From Vibrio ulleungensis (GTDB taxonomy: Bacteria > Pseudomonadota > Gammaproteobacteria > Enterobacterales > Vibrionaceae): DNA of 64,000 nt. The position numbers were made by a program, and so were the translations under genes. The stretch lies in assembly GCF_016900875.1 (NCBI RefSeq), contig NZ_JAFEUM010000006.1, positions 1 through 64,000 of the forward strand, written 5' to 3'. The notes beneath the pieces were generated by a model. It was not told the DNA's origin. It searched no databases and was given only the letters and a program-made list of their open reading frames with translations. Shown here piece by piece: positions 8,716 through 18,449 of this stretch (its first letter is position 1; the number at the start of each line of letters is the position of its first letter).

Positions 8716-9969
8716 TTGGACTACTTCAATTATCAGCAGGACGGTGAATTGTGGGCCGAACAGGTACCCTTGCGCCAAATTGCAGACACCTATGGCACAC
8801 CGACTTATGTTTACTCGCGTGCTACCTTAGAGCGCCACTGGAACGCGTTTGATCGTTCCGTGGATGGGCACCCTCATTTAGTGTGTTATGCGGTTAAGGC
8901 CAATTCCAACTTAGGGGTGCTAAACACGTTGGCACGTCTAGGGTCAGGATTTGACATCGTTTCTATGGGTGAGCTTGAGCGTGTTCTTGCCGCCGGTGGC
9001 GATCCTAAGAAAGTGGTGTTTTCCGGCGTAGGTAAAACTGAAGACGAAATGCGCCGCGCTTTACAGCTCAACATTAAATGCTTCAATGTCGAATCTGAAC
9101 CTGAACTGGAAAGGCTGAATAAAGTCGCCAGCGAAATGGGCGTTCGCGCGCCAATTTCATTGCGGATCAACCCGGACGTTGACGCTAATACTCACCCGTA
9201 CATATCTACGGGGTTGCGTGACAACAAGTTTGGTATTGCCTTTGAGCGCGCACCAGAGGTGTATGCGTTTGCCCACGGATTACCGTCACTTGAAGTGATG
9301 GGGATTGATTGCCACATTGGCTCTCAATTGACCGACTTGGCGCCGTTTATCGATGCAACCGACCGACTATTGGGCTTGATAGACCAGCTACAAGCCAGTG
9401 GCATTGAAATCCGACATTTGGATGTTGGTGGTGGTTTAGGCGTGGTGTACCGTGATGAGTTACCGCCACAGCCGTCTGAGTACGCGAAAGCCTTACTGTC
9501 TCGGCTAGAGAACCACCCCGAGCTTGAGCTGATCTTTGAACCTGGTCGCGCGATTGCTGCGAATGCTGGGGTGTTGTTGACTAAAGTTGAATTTTTAAAA
9601 CACACTGAGCACAAAAATTTTGCCATTATTGATGCCGCAATGAATGACTTGATGCGACCGGCTCTTTACTCGGCTTGGCAGGATATTATTCCTGTCGCAC
9701 CAAGAAAAGGCGAAGCGCACACGTACGACTTAGTCGGCCCTATATGTGAAACCGGCGACTTTATTGGTAAAGACCGTGAGCTGGTACTGCAAAATGGCGA
9801 TCTATTGGCAGTGCGCTCTGCGGGTGCGTATGGCTTTGTGATGTCATCCAACTATAATAGCCGCCCACGTGTCGCGGAAGTTATGGTGGATAAAGAAGCG
9901 ACTCATATAGTTCGTCAACGCGAAACACTTTCCTCTTTGTGGGAACTCGAATCGATTTTACCGGAGTAA
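8716..9969 (+). CDS. lysA: Diaminopimelate decarboxylase
   Basis: LysA decarboxylates meso-diaminopimelate to L-lysine using pyridoxal phosphate. The 417-aa protein is a fold-type III PLP enzyme: CYAVKANSN holds the Schiff-base lysine, HIGSQ and DVGGGLG are cofactor-barrel motifs, EPGRAI binds phosphate, and GPICETGD carries the conserved substrate-site cysteine. The start is TTG, 12 nt after lptM and preceded by AAAGGACAA as ribosome site. Its product pathway shares meso-DAP with the next gene, dapF. Confidence 0.98.
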   Translation: MDYFNYQQDGELWAEQVPLRQIADTYGTPTYVYSRATLERHWNAFDRSVDGHPHLVCYAVKANSNLGVLNTLARLGSGFDIVSMGELERVLAAGGDPKKVVFSGVGKTEDEMRRALQLNIKCFNVESEPELERLNKVASEMGVRAPISLRINPDVDANTHPYISTGLRDNKFGIAFERAPEVYAFAHGLPSLEVMGIDCHIGSQLTDLAPFIDATDRLLGLIDQLQASGIEIRHLDVGGGLGVVYRDELPPQPSEYAKALLSRLENHPELELIFEPGRAIAANAGVLLTKVEFLKHTEHKNFAIIDAAMNDLMRPALYSAWQDIIPVAPRKGEAHTYDLVGPICETGDFIGKDRELVLQNGDLLAVRSAGAYGFVMSSNYNSRPRVAEVMVDKEATHIVRQRETLSSLWELESILPE

Positions 9970-9978
9970 TGCGTCGTA

Positions 9979-10809
9979 ATGCACTTTCACTTTTCTAAAA
10001 TGCACGGACTGGGTAATGACTTTTTGGTGGTGGATTGCATCACCCAAAACGTGTTTTTTTCCGCTGAACTGATTAAGCGATTGGCCGATCGTCATACTGG
10101 TGTCGGGTTTGATCAGTTACTGGTGGTTGAAGCACCGTATGATCCTGAAACTGACTTTCATTACCGAATTTTTAACGCCGATGGCAGTGAAGTGGAACAG
10201 TGTGGTAATGGTGCGCGTTGTTTTGCGCGTTTTGTGACCATGAAAGGCTTAACCAATAAACGAAGCATTAAGGTCAGCACCAAAAAAGGAAAAATGGTAC
10301 TGAATTTAACTCAGGACAACTTGGTGTCTGTGGACATGGGTGTGCCCGAGTTCGAACCGAAACGCATCCCGTTTAACGCAAAACAGAAAGAAAAAACCTA
10401 TATTTTACGTACTGGTGAAAAGACTCTGTTTTGCGGCGCAGTATCTATGGGTAATCCTCATGTGGTCACGACAGTGGATGATATTAATACCGATGATGTC
10501 AGCGTTTTAGGGCCAGAGCTCGAGTCACACGAGCGTTTTCCCGAACGTGTTAATGCGGGTTTTATGCACGTCATAGATCGCAAGCATATTGCGCTACGAG
10601 TGTATGAACGCGGCGTGGGTGAAACTCAGGCCTGTGGCAGCGGTGCATGCGCTGCGGTGGCCGTTGGTGTTATTCAAGGACAGCTCGACAGTGAAGTGAA
10701 CGTTACTTTACTGGGTGGTGAGTTGACCATTAAGTGGGAAGGCGAAGGGAAGTCATTGTTTATGACTGGCCCTGCTACCCATGTTTACGACGGACAGATA
10801 AGCTGCTAA
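9979..10809 (+). CDS. dapF: Diaminopimelate epimerase
   Basis: DapF interconverts LL- and meso-diaminopimelate for lysine and peptidoglycan synthesis. The 276-aa length equals the usual family size. Both catalytic cysteines are present, in EQCGNGARC and in QACGSGACA. The N-terminal [11 protein letters not shown] motif is canonical. It lies 9 nt after lysA, so the two are cotranscribed. Confidence 0.98.
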   Translation: MHFHFSKMHGLGNDFLVVDCITQNVFFSAELIKRLADRHTGVGFDQLLVVEAPYDPETDFHYRIFNADGSEVEQCGNGARCFARFVTMKGLTNKRSIKVSTKKGKMVLNLTQDNLVSVDMGVPEFEPKRIPFNAKQKEKTYILRTGEKTLFCGAVSMGNPHVVTTVDDINTDDVSVLGPELESHERFPERVNAGFMHVIDRKHIALRVYERGVGETQACGSGACAAVAVGVIQGQLDSEVNVTLLGGELTIKWEGEGKSLFMTGPATHVYDGQISC

Positions 10810-10811
10810 TC

Positions 10812-11507
10812 ATGAGCGGAGTGAATACACAAAATCAACCTCAAGAGCCTTTGAGCACAGAAGAAACCGATCTTGTTGTGGCTGAGTACCTTGAACAGCA
10901 CCCTGGTTTTTTTGAGCGTCACCCAGAGTTGCTAGAAAGGTTGAATATACAAGCTAAAGACACGGGTACAGTGTCGTTGTCTGGGATCCAGTTGCAACGA
11001 CAACGTAAGCGAATCCAAGAGCTTGAAGAAGAAGTGACGGACCTCATGTCTCTCGCTTCGGCAAACGACAAAACCTTTAACGAGTTTATGTCGCTACAGC
11101 AACAAGTATTGAGTTGTGAGCGTGGCAGTGACGTGATTAATGCGATTGCGACCAAAGCTCGCGATCTCAAGCTGACCGCCCATGTGGCTCTTGTCGGCAG
11201 CGAGCATTTACCGCTTTCGGCAGAAAGCTGGCATCGGTTTCAGCAAAATAATTTGCACGGTAAGTCAGCGTACCTTGGTCGATTAAAACAAGGAGATCGC
11301 AGTGCGTTGTTTGACACACTCCCTTCTTCAGTGATCCCTGAGCTGGGCTCCTACGTGATCCTGCCACTGGACAAAGCAGGTTTACAAGGGTGCTTGGTGT
11401 TTGCAAGTGAAGACGGTGGGCACTTTAGGCCAGAACAAGACACGCTGTTTTTGCGTCACTTGGCTTTAGTGACTGCCCACATGCTTGCCGACCTACCGTG
11501 GAAATAG
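10812..11507 (+). CDS. DUF484 family protein (YigA-like)
   Basis: The 231-aa product starts at ATG 10812 (MSGVNTQNQPQ), 2 nt after the dapF stop. A longer in-frame ORF overlaps dapF but has no support. The N-terminal part contains VAEYLEQHPGFFERHPELLERL, the DUF484 hallmark (given here only as HPGFFERHPELL), followed by a coiled coil (about 60-100) and a GAF-like C-terminal domain. Its function is unknown. Its constant place between dapF and xerC is well known in gammaproteobacteria. Confidence 0.92.
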   Translation: MSGVNTQNQPQEPLSTEETDLVVAEYLEQHPGFFERHPELLERLNIQAKDTGTVSLSGIQLQRQRKRIQELEEEVTDLMSLASANDKTFNEFMSLQQQVLSCERGSDVINAIATKARDLKLTAHVALVGSEHLPLSAESWHRFQQNNLHGKSAYLGRLKQGDRSALFDTLPSSVIPELGSYVILPLDKAGLQGCLVFASEDGGHFRPEQDTLFLRHLALVTAHMLADLPWK

Positions 11508-11510
11508 CCG

Positions 11511-12440
11511 GTGACTAGTGCTAATGCGCAAGCAATGATGTCACACCAATGGGTGACATCGTTTCTTGAGTATCTCATCAACGAAAAAGGTTACAGTCCC
11601 TTAACCCAAGCCAACTATAAAACTCAACTTAATGCGATCGCGGCGTTAAGTGGTGAGTTGGGATTAACGAGCTGGGAACAGTTAGATGTTAACTGGATTA
11701 AACAGTTGGTGGCCAAAAGTGCACGTAACGGTCTTTCAAGTCGCTCTATTGCCCTTCGATTGTCGGCACTTCGCAGCTTCTTTAACTATTTAATGCTCAC
11801 CGATCAAGTCACTGTGAACCCAGCCCAAGCTGTCAATGCACCGAAACAACCCAAACCGCTGCCCAAAAACCTAGACGTCGATGAAGTATCTCAGTTACTG
11901 GAAGTTAGCGACAGCGATCCCCTATCTATTCGCGATAGAGCGATGATGGAGCTGCTGTATGGCACAGGAATGCGCCTCAGTGAGTTAGTTGGCCTAACAG
12001 TGATTCAAGTGACGGATGGTCGTGATGAAATTCGCTTACTCGGTAAAGGCAACAAAGAGCGAATGGTGCCCTTTAGCGGCGAAGCCAAGCGATGGGTGGA
12101 TAAGTGGCTAAGTGTGCGCCCACAACTGTTAAAGGCGCCACACAATGCGCTGTTTTTGTCTAAACTTGGTCGACAGATCTCTACGCGACAGGTGCAAGTA
12201 AGATTAAAGGAGTGGGGCCTAAAGCAGGGGGTAACTAGCCACATTACTCCTCATAAACTGCGTCATTCATTTGCAACACACGTGTTGGAGTCCAGTCAAA
12301 ATCTGCGAGCTGTTCAAGAACTACTAGGCCACGAAAACCTGTCTACGACTCAAGTATATACGTCATTAGACTTTCAGCACTTAGCCTCGGTCTATGACAG
12401 TGCTCATCCTAGAGCAAAGCGCAAAAAGACCGATCAGTAA
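11511..12440 (+). CDS. xerC: Tyrosine recombinase XerC
   Basis: XerC acts with XerD at dif to resolve chromosome dimers. The 309-aa protein has the N-terminal SAM-like core-binding domain and the catalytic residues: Arg in GTGMRLSEL (about 153), Lys in LGKGNKER, HxLRH in HKLRHSFATH, His in LLGHENLSTTQ and the nucleophile Tyr in TQVYT (about 281). It starts at GTG 3 nt after the DUF484 stop. The dapF-DUF484-xerC-HAD order marks it as the housekeeping recombinase rather than a mobile integrase. Confidence 0.97.
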   Translation: MTSANAQAMMSHQWVTSFLEYLINEKGYSPLTQANYKTQLNAIAALSGELGLTSWEQLDVNWIKQLVAKSARNGLSSRSIALRLSALRSFFNYLMLTDQVTVNPAQAVNAPKQPKPLPKNLDVDEVSQLLEVSDSDPLSIRDRAMMELLYGTGMRLSELVGLTVIQVTDGRDEIRLLGKGNKERMVPFSGEAKRWVDKWLSVRPQLLKAPHNALFLSKLGRQISTRQVQVRLKEWGLKQGVTSHITPHKLRHSFATHVLESSQNLRAVQELLGHENLSTTQVYTSLDFQHLASVYDSAHPRAKRKKTDQ

Positions 12441-12486
12441 TTCGGCTTGTCACCATGATTTTTGGCACACCTAGAAGGCACTCGCT

Positions 12487-13200
12487 ATGAAGTTTTACCG
12501 CTCTTTACCTCCTTTAACTGCCATTACTTTCGATTTAGACGATACCCTCTACGACAATCACAGTGTTATGCTTCGATTGGAAGCCCGCTTTCTTGAGTGG
12601 CTAAATGACAATGCTGCGCAGATGAAGCGATGGGACCGGAAGCATTGGCGAGTATTGAGAGAGCATGCTTTACGACAAGCGCCATCGTTAAAAAATGATA
12701 TGACTGCACTTCGTATTGCAACGATAGAAGCTGGATTATCAGAGCAAGGCTACACTAGGCCTCACATTGATTCGATTACGACGGCTGCAATGGAGCGGGT
12801 GTATCGATGGCGAAATGAGGTTGAGATTTTACCTTCAACACATGATGTGCTTTCCAAGTTAGCGAAAAAGTACCCCTTAGTGGCAATTACCAATGGTAAT
12901 GTAGACTGTCACGCTATAGGACTAAGTCATTACTTTACTCATACTTTCTGTGCAGGACCCGATGGAGTGGCCAAGCCTGATCCACACTTGTTTAACAAAG
13001 CCGCGAAGGCGCTCGATGTAAACCCTGAGAGTATTTTACATGTTGGTGATCACTTAATTAGCGATGTTGCCGGTGCCAATGCTGCGGGGTTTAATTCAGC
13101 CTGGTTGAACACCAGTAATCGGAGCTTACGTCACTCACGGAATGTTGAGAGTCTACCGGATATTGAGCTAAGCGACCTTCGTCTGCTACTTTCGTTGTAA
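12487..13200 (+). CDS. yigB: HAD-superfamily hydrolase, YigB-like
   Basis: The 237-aa protein has all four HAD motifs: FDLDDTLYDN (nucleophile Asp), AITNGN (motif II), the Lys in GVAKPDPHLF, and HVGDHLISDVAGA (acidic motif IV). A helical C1 cap sits between motifs I and II. The E. coli homologue YigB dephosphorylates FMN in riboflavin metabolism. It is 46 nt after xerC, as in E. coli. Confidence 0.92.
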   Translation: MKFYRSLPPLTAITFDLDDTLYDNHSVMLRLEARFLEWLNDNAAQMKRWDRKHWRVLREHALRQAPSLKNDMTALRIATIEAGLSEQGYTRPHIDSITTAAMERVYRWRNEVEILPSTHDVLSKLAKKYPLVAITNGNVDCHAIGLSHYFTHTFCAGPDGVAKPDPHLFNKAAKALDVNPESILHVGDHLISDVAGANAAGFNSAWLNTSNRSLRHSRNVESLPDIELSDLRLLLSL

Positions 13201-13315
13201 TTTACGTGATTTTGGCCTAGGAAATCGTTTGCGCAAGGCGAATCTGGTAAGCTTTTCTTGGAACAAAACGGATAATCAGGCATAGTTATAGTATATCATA
13301 CCGATAAGAGTCACC

Positions 13316-15826
13316 ATGCATAGTCGATCACTAATATTTCACAGTATTCATGAGCTTAATGAGCATTTAGAGCAGACTGTGATCCACAGAGATGCAGATT
13401 ATCTTGTTCAGCTTTTTGCCGCATGTAACGCTGATCAAGCCAAAGAGTACTCATCTGCGCTAAAAAGCGCGATCCCGAACGCCGTCGTCGTTGGTGCAAG
13501 CGCTCAGTTTACTATTGCGCAAGGCCGCACGCTTGAGAAACAGTGTGTCGTGCACATCACTCAGTTTGATACAAGCGAACTCTTCGCTTATCACGCACCG
13601 ATAACGGACGATATTGTCGATACCTGCAGTGATATCGCACCGATGTATCGTCGACATAAAGATCGAAAAGCGCTTATTGGTTTTGCCGACAGTATCAATG
13701 CAAATGACTACCCGTTGTTTTCTCAACTCACCCGCTATGAGCCAATGCTACCGATCTCTGGGGGTGTCTCACATGAAGTGGATGGAGAAAGCTGGGTATT
13801 GCTCAATCAAACCACTTATCAGCGCCACTTAGTCACCGTGTTGCTATGTGGTGAGCAGCTCAATGTTGAGCGTCAATGCTTCACTGAATGGCACCCGATA
13901 GGCCGAGAGTTTGAAGTTACAGAAGCAGAATTTGGGCGAGTCTATTCACTTGATGGACAACCCCCTCTTCATTTTTACAAAAAATACCTCAATCAAGGCC
14001 ACCCTGTAGCCTATGAGGTCGCTCGTGATTTCCCGCTCCTTAAAAATACTCAGTCTGGTCAAGATACCTTCATCCCAACGTCAATATCGGCCGATGGCAG
14101 TATGGATTTTATCGGTGAGTTGAAACAGGGGGATCGAGTTCGATTTTGTTACAACCACCCAAGCTTGACTCTAAACCAAGTTAACGGCGCAGTTAAACAA
14201 CTCAAGCGATTTTCTCCGCAAGCTCTATTTGTTTATAACTGCCTGTCCCGTCTAGACTTTATGGAAGGGGACGAAGAGCTGGAAGTGTTTGACGACATTG
14301 AGGGGGTTAAGGCGCAGGGCTTTTTCTGCATGGGCGAGTTTTTTTATACTGCGGGTCAGCACAGCATTATGCATCACTCTATGACGCTACTCGCATTGAG
14401 TGAGAGAGAGACGCCGTTAACCTCTCAGTCTCTGATCAGTGAACAAGCGCAAGAGAAAAAGGACAATCTTCCACCGCTCTTTTCTTTGATTAAAAATGCA
14501 TTGGATGATGTCGATACCATGCAGCAGCAGATGGAACAGCGATTAAAAGCACAATCTGATTCGCTACTGACCAGTTATCGGATTGACCCAAGAACAGAGC
14601 TGCCCAACCGCACGGTTCTAAAGCAGCGCTTAGAGCAATTTACCAATAACGACCACCTTATATCGGTCAAAGTGACGAACTTCCCGCAGGTGAACGAAAA
14701 GTATGGCTATGAGATTGGCGACTTACTGCTAAAAGAATTGACCGCGCACATTAAACAAACCATCGCCCAGCACATTCCTAACGGAGAGGTGAGTCTATAC
14801 AGTCTTGGGATCGCAGAGTGGGCGCTGGTGTTTAACTCTCAAATGAGCCAAGAAAAAATTAAAGAATATTTTATCGGCTTGGCGGATTACACAGAAAAAC
14901 TCAACTTCGAACCTGTTGGCCTACCCGAAATGGATTACTTGTCGGTGTCAGTACGAGGAGGGTTGGTTTCACGAGATAATTTCCCCGTAGACTCGCCGGA
15001 TGAACTGTTGTTGAAGTCGATAGAGTCGAGACGGTTTGCCACCAAGAATCACCAATTTATTGTCAGTGCGAATGAGCTGCGCAGTGAAGAGCGCCAACGC
15101 CAAGAAGAATTTGGTTGGCTCAACAGCGTGAGCCGTGCCGTACAACGGAAAAATGTCGTTTCCTATGCGCAAGGTGTGGTGAGCGTCGAAACCAATCAAC
15201 CGGCGTTTTACGAATGTTTAGTGCGTATAGAGGAAGAAGGCAAAATCATTATGCCTGGGCAATTTCTGCCAGTTATTGAAGGGACGCACCTGTATGCTCG
15301 ACTGAGTCATCAAATGATCAAAGAGACTTTTCGACATATGCGTAATCGCACCGAGTCATTCTCGATAAACTTGTCGCCGCAAGACATGCTCAGTAACCGC
15401 ACTATGTATTTACTGGAGCAAGAAGTTGTGCAGCTCAAAGACCCATCACGTTTTGGTGTGGAAGTGCTGGAAACCGAACAGATCAAAGACTACAACCGAA
15501 TGCGTGAGATTTGCGATCATTTTCGCGCCATGGGCGTAAGAATTGTGGTGGATGATTTTGGCTCGGGGTATTCCAATATCGATGAAATCATCAAACTGGA
15601 GCCGCATATCATTAAGGTCGACGGCAGCTTGGTTCGCAATATCGATCGCGATCCCAAACAGCGTGCTATTACAGAGCAACTGGTGAACCTATGTCAGGTA
15701 TTCAATGCTAAGACGGTTGCCGAGTTTGTCCATAATAAACAAGTTGCCGACATTGCAACCGATATGGGGTTTGACTTCCTGCAAGGCTTTTATTTCTTTG
15801 AGCCAAAACCTACGGAACTGATTTAA
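13316..15826 (+). CDS. FIST - degenerate GGDEF - EAL protein, probable c-di-GMP phosphodiesterase
   Basis: The 836-aa protein has no membrane segment. Residues about 1-370 are FIST and FIST_C sensory domains, thought to bind small molecules. A Gln-rich linker follows (about 385-415). A GGDEF-like domain (about 430-570) has GIAEW where the active GGDEF motif should be, so cyclase activity is unlikely. The EAL domain (about 590-836) keeps ECL for EAL (about 630), NLSPQDM, VLETE, VDDFGSGYSN, IIKVDGS, AEFV and FLQGFYF, so the metal-binding and catalytic residues appear intact. I infer a phosphodiesterase controlled by a FIST ligand. It is monocistronic. Confidence 0.85.
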   Translation: MHSRSLIFHSIHELNEHLEQTVIHRDADYLVQLFAACNADQAKEYSSALKSAIPNAVVVGASAQFTIAQGRTLEKQCVVHITQFDTSELFAYHAPITDDIVDTCSDIAPMYRRHKDRKALIGFADSINANDYPLFSQLTRYEPMLPISGGVSHEVDGESWVLLNQTTYQRHLVTVLLCGEQLNVERQCFTEWHPIGREFEVTEAEFGRVYSLDGQPPLHFYKKYLNQGHPVAYEVARDFPLLKNTQSGQDTFIPTSISADGSMDFIGELKQGDRVRFCYNHPSLTLNQVNGAVKQLKRFSPQALFVYNCLSRLDFMEGDEELEVFDDIEGVKAQGFFCMGEFFYTAGQHSIMHHSMTLLALSERETPLTSQSLISEQAQEKKDNLPPLFSLIKNALDDVDTMQQQMEQRLKAQSDSLLTSYRIDPRTELPNRTVLKQRLEQFTNNDHLISVKVTNFPQVNEKYGYEIGDLLLKELTAHIKQTIAQHIPNGEVSLYSLGIAEWALVFNSQMSQEKIKEYFIGLADYTEKLNFEPVGLPEMDYLSVSVRGGLVSRDNFPVDSPDELLLKSIESRRFATKNHQFIVSANELRSEERQRQEEFGWLNSVSRAVQRKNVVSYAQGVVSVETNQPAFYECLVRIEEEGKIIMPGQFLPVIEGTHLYARLSHQMIKETFRHMRNRTESFSINLSPQDMLSNRTMYLLEQEVVQLKDPSRFGVEVLETEQIKDYNRMREICDHFRAMGVRIVVDDFGSGYSNIDEIIKLEPHIIKVDGSLVRNIDRDPKQRAITEQLVNLCQVFNAKTVAEFVHNKQVADIATDMGFDFLQGFYFFEPKPTELI

Positions 15827-16456
15827 CTAAGATTTTAGAGCGTGCCCACTTCGATCCGCTTGATAGGCAGCAAAATAGTGCTTCATCGAGTGAGACAGGG
15901 TGTGGGCTTGTTCTGTCTGGTTATGCAGTTTTAGAAGTTCAATGCCTATTTCACAGGTGCAGACGCTATTGGGCTTTTGATTACGTCGCAACGTAAACTC
16001 GCTGCTGTGTTCCAAATCTAAGTGAAAGGTTGGTAGAGCCTGCAACCATGGACTTTGACGCCACATTTTACCGGCCTCCTGCCATGTGGCATCTAATACA
16101 ATATACAGTGCATCCGACTGAGTAAGGCTTGGTGAGCTTACCGGTTGGCTGTTCGGTGTAGGAAACAATAATACAGGATTAACGTGGTTGTTTATGATCT
16201 CTAGCAGAGCTTCAGGTGGCGTACGTCGATCCCAAGTAAACGATGCACACCGTGTCAGGCGCCATTGCAGCAATTTTGCACTGTTGGTGGCACGAGCCAA
16301 CTCATTGGGGTGCTGGATCAACAGCAAGTCAAAATGATTGTCCAGTGGCGTCATCATTTCGCATACACACTGATGACGCATCCCACATTTTGGACAGCTC
16401 ATGACAATCCCTGAAATGTCGCCGTTGCGATCGTTAACATCAACATTTGAGCCCAT
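15827..16456 (-). CDS. DTW-domain tRNA-uridine aminocarboxypropyltransferase, TapT-like
   Basis: TapT transfers the 3-amino-3-carboxypropyl group of SAM to U47 of tRNA (acp3U). The protein has an N-terminal CPKC...CVC cysteine cluster, HPNE in the SPOUT-like core, and DATWQEAGKMWRQSP containing the DxTW motif. The listed ATG overlaps the upstream stop (TAATG), giving 209 aa. An internal Met at residue 19 (MSCPKCGMRHQC) would give the more usual N-terminus, so the start is uncertain. Confidence 0.85.
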   Translation of the reverse strand: MGSNVDVNDRNGDISGIVMSCPKCGMRHQCVCEMMTPLDNHFDLLLIQHPNELARATNSAKLLQWRLTRCASFTWDRRTPPEALLEIINNHVNPVLLFPTPNSQPVSSPSLTQSDALYIVLDATWQEAGKMWRQSPWLQALPTFHLDLEHSSEFTLRRNQKPNSVCTCEIGIELLKLHNQTEQAHTLSHSMKHYFAAYQADRSGHALKS

Positions 16457-17523
16457 TACTCGGGCTTCTTAAACAGCACAATACCACCTTGTTGCAGTGG
16501 ATACGTGGTCCCATTGACGGTTTCTTGTTGCGCAGAGAGTTGATCACCATTGCGAGTAAACACGCGTTGTGCAACCAGTCGCTGTCCTTGGTGTGAGGTA
16601 CTTACTACCTCCACTTGGTTCGCGGTTTTTGCTTGCCAGTACCCAAGCTCTCGCGTGCTGGCGCTGCCATCTGAGTAATCATACTGCGTGATTGCGCTAT
16701 GGTCAGGGTACAGCGAAACGTTGATAGAAAAACCGAGGCTCTCTGTACTTTGCGCCGCATATTCACCGTACCATTGCGTGTCTAACGGTTGGTTACTAGG
16801 AATGACGCACCCTTCTAACGTCTCATCGGAGATTTTGGCTTGGGCTTGCCAGCCATAAAGAGAATCACTCATACCATCGCGGCACCAGCCACGGGTCAGT
16901 GCTAACTCGCCCTTAGGTTGGTCAAAGCGAAACGTCGTTTTGTCCTGAGATGAGCGGACCTCTGAAACTGGAAAAGTTTGAGCCTCAGTGCCCATTCTTT
17001 GATAGGTGATGGCATCATTGTCCCACTTCATGATCCAGTTAGGCTCGTTACCAATGGCTCTGGCCGGTTGGAGAGATTGATTGCAGCGCTGTGGGTTTTC
17101 TGCCGACACTAGATTGGCGGCGGTGACTTTAAATTGAGCAGGAAAGTCGGTGCTAAGCACGGCTTGACCTACGGGCGCTAATACACCTTCTAGCTCCGCA
17201 TACAGCGGCTGATAGGGCTCACGAGTCAGCAGCAACAGCTCTTTCGCAACCTCTGGTGCTAAAGAAACCCAGTACTGCTGATTAGAGCCACAAGGTTGGA
17301 AGCTTCGCATTTCGTGGCCGATTACCAACTGCCCTCGCAACATAACCGAGCTGTCAGCAGTAGACAGTGCGGCTTCGGCGACATTAGATTGAGTCGCGTT
17401 GGTTGAACTGCTAGAGGAAGACCCTGCAGTAGGTTGTGTGCTTTGAGAACACGCACTGAGAGCGGCGATGGCAATAACGGGAAAAAAGTAACGCATTGGC
17501 TTCCTACAGACTTTCATATTCAA
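16456..17523 (-). CDS. Lipoprotein of the COG3650 type, HslJ/META-like
   Basis: The 355-aa product has an N-terminal signal with lipobox ALSAC, followed by a low-complexity Ser/Thr linker, so it is probably an exported lipoprotein. A central GNEPNWIMKW segment is characteristic of the COG3650 group, whose members often carry META/HslJ-like beta domains. The C-terminal third looks like a second beta-rich domain. No enzymatic residues can be named. It overlaps the DTW gene by 1 nt and follows the Cof-type phosphatase gene by 7 nt, suggesting one minus-strand operon. Confidence 0.65.
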   Translation of the reverse strand: MNMKVCRKPMRYFFPVIAIAALSACSQSTQPTAGSSSSSSTNATQSNVAEAALSTADSSVMLRGQLVIGHEMRSFQPCGSNQQYWVSLAPEVAKELLLLTREPYQPLYAELEGVLAPVGQAVLSTDFPAQFKVTAANLVSAENPQRCNQSLQPARAIGNEPNWIMKWDNDAITYQRMGTEAQTFPVSEVRSSQDKTTFRFDQPKGELALTRGWCRDGMSDSLYGWQAQAKISDETLEGCVIPSNQPLDTQWYGEYAAQSTESLGFSINVSLYPDHSAITQYDYSDGSASTRELGYWQAKTANQVEVVSTSHQGQRLVAQRVFTRNGDQLSAQQETVNGTTYPLQQGGIVLFKKPE

Positions 17524-17530
17524 TATGGCG

Positions 17531-18358
17531 TTAGTTTAACAGGTGATCCGCCAAATAGTGAGCAACTGCGTCATCAGCGTGACTGCCAATCACTTCGTTT
17601 ACAGGCAATGCTTGTTTTACTTTTGGGTGAGAGGTCTGCATCACTTTTCCGTGCTTCGCCATACTAAGCATCTCAACATCATTCATCCCGTCACCAAACG
17701 CAATACAGTTATCGAGTGAGTAGCCAAGTGACTGCGCAACGGCTTTTAACGCTTCACCTTTTGAAACTCCACTTGCCATCACTTCTAAGCATTGTGGCGT
17801 AGAAAATGCGACTTCAATACGTGCACCAAACCGTTGGTTTAATTGCGTTTCATAGTCGACTAAATGGTCATGATCATTGTGCGTAAAGAAGAGCTTAGCG
17901 ATACCTTGGGTCGGTGCTGCCTGTTGCTCGAACACCTTGTAGGAGTACCCGGAGTCCTTATGAAACTGTTTGAAATAGTCAGTTTCTTGGTTGATCATCC
18001 ACTGGTCATCTTTATAGATATGAACCACGGTATCGGCGTCGTTCTCAAATAGATCCACGATAGGTTGAATCAAATCTGCGTCTACATCTTTGCTGTACAT
18101 CAGTGCGTCGTTGAGGTCATGCACGCGAGCGCCGTTTGAGGTGATCATGTGTGCAGGAATCCCTGCAGTTTCGCGGATAGACGCGACATCGACATGATGG
18201 CGTCCTGTAGCGAAAATAAAATGGAATCCTTGAGCGTGAAGCTGCTTCAATATCTGTTTGGTATACGCCGATAACTTATGATCCGGCGCCAGTAAGGTGC
18301 CATCGAGATCCGATGCAACAATACAGATATTTTCTAAATTGGGAGTAAGAGAAGTCAT
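17531..18358 (-). CDS. Cof-type HAD phosphatase, YigL-like
   Basis: The 275-aa protein shows DLDGTLL with the nucleophile Asp, a type IIB cap, SKGEALKA with the conserved Lys, and FGDGMNDVEML as motif IV. Family members dephosphorylate sugar phosphates and pyridoxal phosphate. It follows pldB on the minus strand, and in E. coli yigL also neighbours pldB, which supports a YigL assignment. Confidence 0.9.
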   Translation of the reverse strand: MTSLTPNLENICIVASDLDGTLLAPDHKLSAYTKQILKQLHAQGFHFIFATGRHHVDVASIRETAGIPAHMITSNGARVHDLNDALMYSKDVDADLIQPIVDLFENDADTVVHIYKDDQWMINQETDYFKQFHKDSGYSYKVFEQQAAPTQGIAKLFFTHNDHDHLVDYETQLNQRFGARIEVAFSTPQCLEVMASGVSKGEALKAVAQSLGYSLDNCIAFGDGMNDVEMLSMAKHGKVMQTSHPKVKQALPVNEVIGSHADDAVAHYLADHLLN

Positions 18359-18449
18359 AACTAGGCCTTGAGTAGCAACATCAAAGACCTAGTTTACTCT
18401 AAAACACCTGACGCAAAGAGGGTAAAGCGTCATTTCCTCTTTTGTGTGT

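Noticed and set aside
11511..12440. Tyrosine recombinase as evidence of a mobile island
   Set aside because: The gene lies in the conserved dapF-DUF484-xerC-yigB order and is the housekeeping XerC.
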